In this document: positions 60,635 to 64,000 of the stretch, piece after piece
Layout: each line of letters begins with the position of its first letter
How positions within the stretch are numbered: position 1 is the first letter of the stretch
Notes under the pieces: generated by a model
Database searches by the model: none
Told to the model about the DNA's origin: nothing
The model's input: only the letters and a program-made list of their open reading frames with translations
Source: Cyathus striatus
Lineage: Eukaryota; Basidiomycota; Agaricomycetes; Agaricales; Nidulariaceae
Assembly: GCA_025738555.1 (NCBI GenBank)
Contig: JAOVFP010000009.1
Span: 248,001 to 312,000 of the forward strand
DNA length: 64,000 bases
Direction: 5' to 3'
Program-made: the position numbers and the translations under genes

Positions 60635-62108
60635 TGAACTGGGCGCCAGTGAAAGTAAGTACGGTCAACGTCGAGAAATAAACGTTGTTGAAGGAGTCTG
60701 CTATTTAAGCATAGTGAACTGAATGGTTCTCCTTTAGGATCCTTCCAGGTAAATCAGGGTACCAGTTTCGGGTGCCACATGGATGCTTCGATATATAGTA
60801 CTCATATAGTCGCCAGGGTACACGCGGCTTCGCTTCTTTCAACAGACCAACAGCCTCCAACAGCGGGCGGAGACATTAATCTTTCGGTACCGCGCGTACC
60901 GTTCTCGGTCCGTGCTTTCAACCAGATATGTCAGAACGTTTGAATAGCGGCATGTTTCATCGTCTCCAAGTTGATTAAAGGATAGTTTTCATTCTTAGTA
61001 CTTGGTAGTTGAGATATTGACTTGGTAAGTGACCTCGAGTTTCGGGAGAAAAAACTGCAACGGGCGGTGAAGCGCTAGCTAGGGACCCCAGAATCCTAGC
61101 AAATTCGGGTATAAATGTGTTGTAGCGATTCATCCGCATGAGGTCGGCGTGCATGTTGACGTCCTTAAAGGTTTTGTACTAAGTAAACACATGAGACCGC
61201 CTTCATTGTAGTTGAATCCTGAAACTTTGACTTAGGTCGGCTGTTGTGCCTTATTTGGCGTAGCTGTACTTCGGAGTCGACAGAAGTTTTAAGTCCTTGG
61301 CCATCACTCAAATCGTCCAAATGGCTTCAATAAACTGTACGCTGATCTTTTGAAATTTCAAACTACTTATTACTTATCTCTCGAATGGATTAACATTCTT
61401 GTTAAAAGCAGGCTCAGGGACTGTCATTTTCTCCGAGTCGGCAGAATGGCTTCCTTTCTTTTTCGAAAGACATATCGATAACGACGGCGAACTTTGGTAC
61501 AGCACCTATCGGACCCTCTGCAATATCTAGATTTGGTGTTATTATTGTGCCAAAAATCCCATTCAAATGCATTCCTATATGCTTCAAAATTCTAGAAAAT
61601 GTGAAGAGACAAAGAAAGGGGCTTCGGTCCGTCAGCGAACATTGCGATTTTACCGTAAGTACAACTTGCTCTATACAATGAGCAAGCCTAAGACGGAGCT
61701 ACCGCTAAGTTTAAACTCTATTTCTACAGCTGCTTGACATTCCTCAAACATTCCTTCAACATTCCTCGATCAGACGGAACTTATATTCATCTATAATAGT
61801 AACGCCCCTGCTCGGGATACTATTTCCTCTCCGTCCTCGAGCACGTGGCACAACGCACTAAGGTGTAGTACGGTCCAAATTCAGCCGTCGAAATGACAAT
61901 GAAGGATAGAAGTTGAGGAGGCTACAGACATGAAACATCGTTCCTGTTATTACAGATCGAATGTACGACTACAACCTTAAGCATACATCATGATAGGGAA
62001 ACTAATTATAACGTAAAAGAAACGTCAAGTGTATGTGGTAACATAGGCATAAGAACGAGTACAAAACATATAATTCGTTTCCTGCCCACGAACGTACCAA
62101 TTGTACTC
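60635..62108. other. Intergenic, no gene seen
   Basis: It holds the upstream region of array gene 3 and the 3' flank of the following minus-strand gene. No open frame has support. Confidence 0.5.
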
Positions 62109-63005
62109 TCAAGAAGATAAAGTAGAATAATAGTCCGTCAGAGACTCCATGGAACGGGAGAAAGAGGCTCTGTAACGCGGAAGAGTGGGCGGAGCCAAAT
62201 ACCGCGAAGATTCCTCCTGAAGAACGGTCTCCTGAAGAAATTGCGCAGCAGCTTCTACCTTTAAAGGTGGTATAACGGCATAGAAGGCTGGGTGGTCCTT
62301 CTCGTGAATTTCGGGTAAGGACAGCGACGTAGAAGGAGGAGAATACAAGCCTGACGTGCCGCTGCTGCTAGAGCTGGCTAAACCCGGAGAAGCCAGTTGG
62401 ACCATAGAGGGGGCAGAGAAGCGCATTGAAGACAGGCTGGAAAATGAAGAACACGGCGAGTTTGCGAGAGCTTCTTTGACGAGAGTCCATTTCAGGAGGT
62501 CGTCCCCAGACGTGCTTGGTGGGAGAGTTTGATAGGAAAGATCGATACCTGTAAGCCGTCTGCTCCTTCGCTGTCTTAGTGTGTTAAATCCAGGTCGTTC
62601 AGTTACAGGTTTCTGCTATGTTTCTAACGTCAGCCGCCTGGAAAAGTGAGATGAATGAGTATATGCGCACCGGATCCTTTTTATCGTTATCTGTCTCTTC
62701 TTCGGGGGGTTTCTCGTCCTCTTCTTGGGAGAAATCGCTGTCTGAAAGCGCGATAACACCCACTGATGATGTGAGTGTCGGGCGTGAGATACATATGGAT
62801 CGGTGGGATCGATAGCACAAAGCGACGTACTGTCATCAGGACAAGAACAGTCACACTCCTCTTTATCTATATAAGAGATGGCCTTGGTTTCGATTTCAGA
62901 GGACTTTGGGGACTTGCGAGGAGAGAAGAATGCCGAGACGACGATGCGGAAAGAGGCGAAAGTGCGAAGGGCGGCTCTGGAGAGTTTACGGAGGAAAACA
63001 GGCAT
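62109..63005 (-). CDS. Unknown 250-aa protein with N-terminal helix and acidic middle
   Basis: Exons 63005-62831, 62741-62671 and 62615-62109 join in frame to 250 aa. The N-terminus MPVFLRKLSRAALRTFASFR with IVVSAFF is amphipathic and hydrophobic. It could be a membrane-binding helix or a mitochondrial presequence. Then come a Cys pair (CDCSCPDD), an acidic stretch (DFSQEEDEKPPEEETDNDKK), a basic GFNTLRQRRSRRL, LLKWTLVKEALANSP and a Ser/Pro/Leu-rich C-terminus ending MESLTDYYSTLSS. No family was recognised. Splice sites are canonical (GTACGT and GTGCGC donors). It lies next to the DUF6533 array but on its own. Confidence 0.65.
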
Positions 63006-63280
63006 ATTGTAAGGACAGGAATGTTTAAGGAGGGGAATTTTAAAGGAGGGAAAGAGAAGAAGAAGTAGATGATGGAGCGAAGGGAGGCGGGATGGGTTGT
63101 GCAGGCAGAGATTTTGAAGGTGCAGCGATTTCCAAATCCAGGATTGACAAGTATCCTATATCGCGTGGCTTTCGAACCCAGTATAATCCCTACTCGTAGC
63201 CATACAAGCGTGAACCAATATCCTCTCTTCTCTGTCTTTAGTCTTTCCCAGCTTCTTTTCTTATCAGGCTTTCTTGAAGT

Positions 63281-63688
63281 TTAAACTTTGTGTGCCCAAC
63301 AACGGAGAAACGTCTGCATGCGGCCACAGTAGAGCCAGCGAATCACTGAAGCTAGCTTGGACCGAAGACCGTAGTTCTGTTCTTCTTCAACTCTTCCTAC
63401 GAGAAAGAGAGATCGTATCCAGAGCCACCAGCTAGTAGAACGCAAGAAATATAAATGACTTGAACTGCCAGCACACCGGGGTATTGGTTCTACGTTAGCA
63501 TCCTGAGCTGAGCTGTGACCAAGAAAGTAATTTGGTCTTGAGCTTGAAGTGGGCTGTGGCCAGAAAAGATAGATGGCCGTAGAAACGACCTTCTTCGCTT
63601 CTCCTCCATCGGGTAGATGTCCTTGTTTGAATCTTCCTACGCAGGCTTTCTCACAGTTTATTGCTAACGACATATTCTGTCTCAACAA
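63281..63688 (-). CDS. Possible unknown gene
   Basis: A single uninterrupted frame of 135 codons starting MLRQNMSLAINCEKACVGRF. It has no recognised family, and the Trp/Arg/Leu composition of the second half looks non-coding. It could be a real first exon or chance. It ends about 275 bp downstream of the neighbouring minus-strand gene's start. Confidence 0.2.
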   Translation of the reverse strand: MLRQNMSLAINCEKACVGRFKQGHLPDGGEAKKVVSTAIYLFWPQPTSSSRPNYFLGHSSAQDANVEPIPRCAGSSSHLYFLRSTSWWLWIRSLFLVGRVEEEQNYGLRSKLASVIRWLYCGRMQTFLRCWAHKV

Positions 63689-63792
63689 ACGCTTCTACCA
63701 TCACGATGACTATGCAAACGGCTCCGAATCCAGCCTTCAAGACATCTAAATATAAAACTTAACATCATCACAAAGCGCCCACCCATGCACCC

Positions 63793-64000
63793 ATGAGCCA
63801 AACCATAGAAACCCCCTTCAGGATCTCTGTCCCAGATGAACAACTTTCCTTGCTGAAGCGGAAACTCTCTTTCGCCGTCTTTCCTGATGAACCAGAGGGC
63901 GCAGGTCGTGACTATGGTGTTCCTCTGGCTGATATGCAGCGTCTCGTAGCGCGCTGGAAGGATGGGTACGATTGGAGAAAGTACGAAGCTGAGCTGAACG
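63793..64000 (+). CDS. Epoxide hydrolase, N-terminal part (runs off the window)
   Basis: The first 69 codons of a gene cut by the window end. MSQTIETPFRISVPDEQLSL is followed by LKRKLSFAVFPDEPEGAGRD, GVPLADMQRLVARWKDGYDW and RKYEAEL. This is the N-terminal domain (EHN) of microsomal or juvenile-hormone-type epoxide hydrolases, which precedes an alpha/beta-hydrolase domain. The enzyme opens epoxides to diols. A TATA-like AAATATAAAAC lies near 63750, about 40 bp upstream of the start. The frame is open to the edge with no intron seen. Confidence 0.85.
   Translation, partial: MSQTIETPFRISVPDEQLSLLKRKLSFAVFPDEPEGAGRDYGVPLADMQRLVARWKDGYDWRKYEAELN

Overview
The window is nuclear DNA from a filamentous basidiomycete, most likely an Agaricomycete. 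The genes are interrupted by many short (about 45-90 nt) GT-AG introns. Several families typical of mushroom-forming fungi are present: FunK1-like kinases, DUF6533-type seven-helix membrane proteins, a GPI-anchored GH16 glucanase, and the Agaricomycete family usually mislabelled 'geranylgeranyl pyrophosphate synthetase'. Gene spacing is loose. Blocks of ordinary housekeeping genes alternate with duplicated, decaying accessory DNA. No virus, CRISPR array, rRNA or convincing tRNA was seen.

Layout. (1) 1-7.0 kb is an old inverted duplication. Each arm carries one copy of an unknown gene family: 54-958 (minus, shortened by a deletion) and 5612-7032 (plus, intact). The spacer between the arms holds an intact FunK1-like kinase (3531-4868, minus). 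(2) 7.2-16.1 kb holds an intact GH16 gene, a relic of a GH16 copy at 14.3-14.6 kb, two kinase relics (9.5 and 15.6-16.1 kb), a 44-bp tandem repeat, a Ser/Pro/Thr-rich unknown gene and a small CsbD-like gene. (3) 16.7-26.8 kb holds an Agaricomycete unknown (438 aa), a secreted protein made of two tandem cysteine-containing modules (295 aa), and a PIG3-type quinone oxidoreductase (336 aa). (4) 27-37.5 kb is gene-poor. It has a possible 34-aa gene behind a strong-looking promoter, an alpha/beta hydrolase and a nucleolar L1-fold protein. (5) 37.6-49.1 kb is the conserved core: an M64-type metallopeptidase, a 697-aa protein ending in a CVIM prenylation box, mitochondrial ribosomal protein uL5m, and a SepH/Cdc7 septation-network kinase with C-terminal armadillo-like repeats. 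(6) 52.2-60.6 kb is a tandem array of DUF6533-type membrane proteins, all on the minus strand: three nearly complete genes and one or two relics. (7) 62.1-64 kb holds a 250-aa unknown and the start of an epoxide hydrolase that runs off the window.

The genes do not form one pathway. The most unusual material is the inverted duplication around the kinase, the tandem-module secreted protein, the prenylated unknown and the DUF6533 array. Where exon coordinates are given, I checked by hand that the joined exon lengths are divisible by three and that the reading frame stays open. Other gene models are spans with approximate internal structure.
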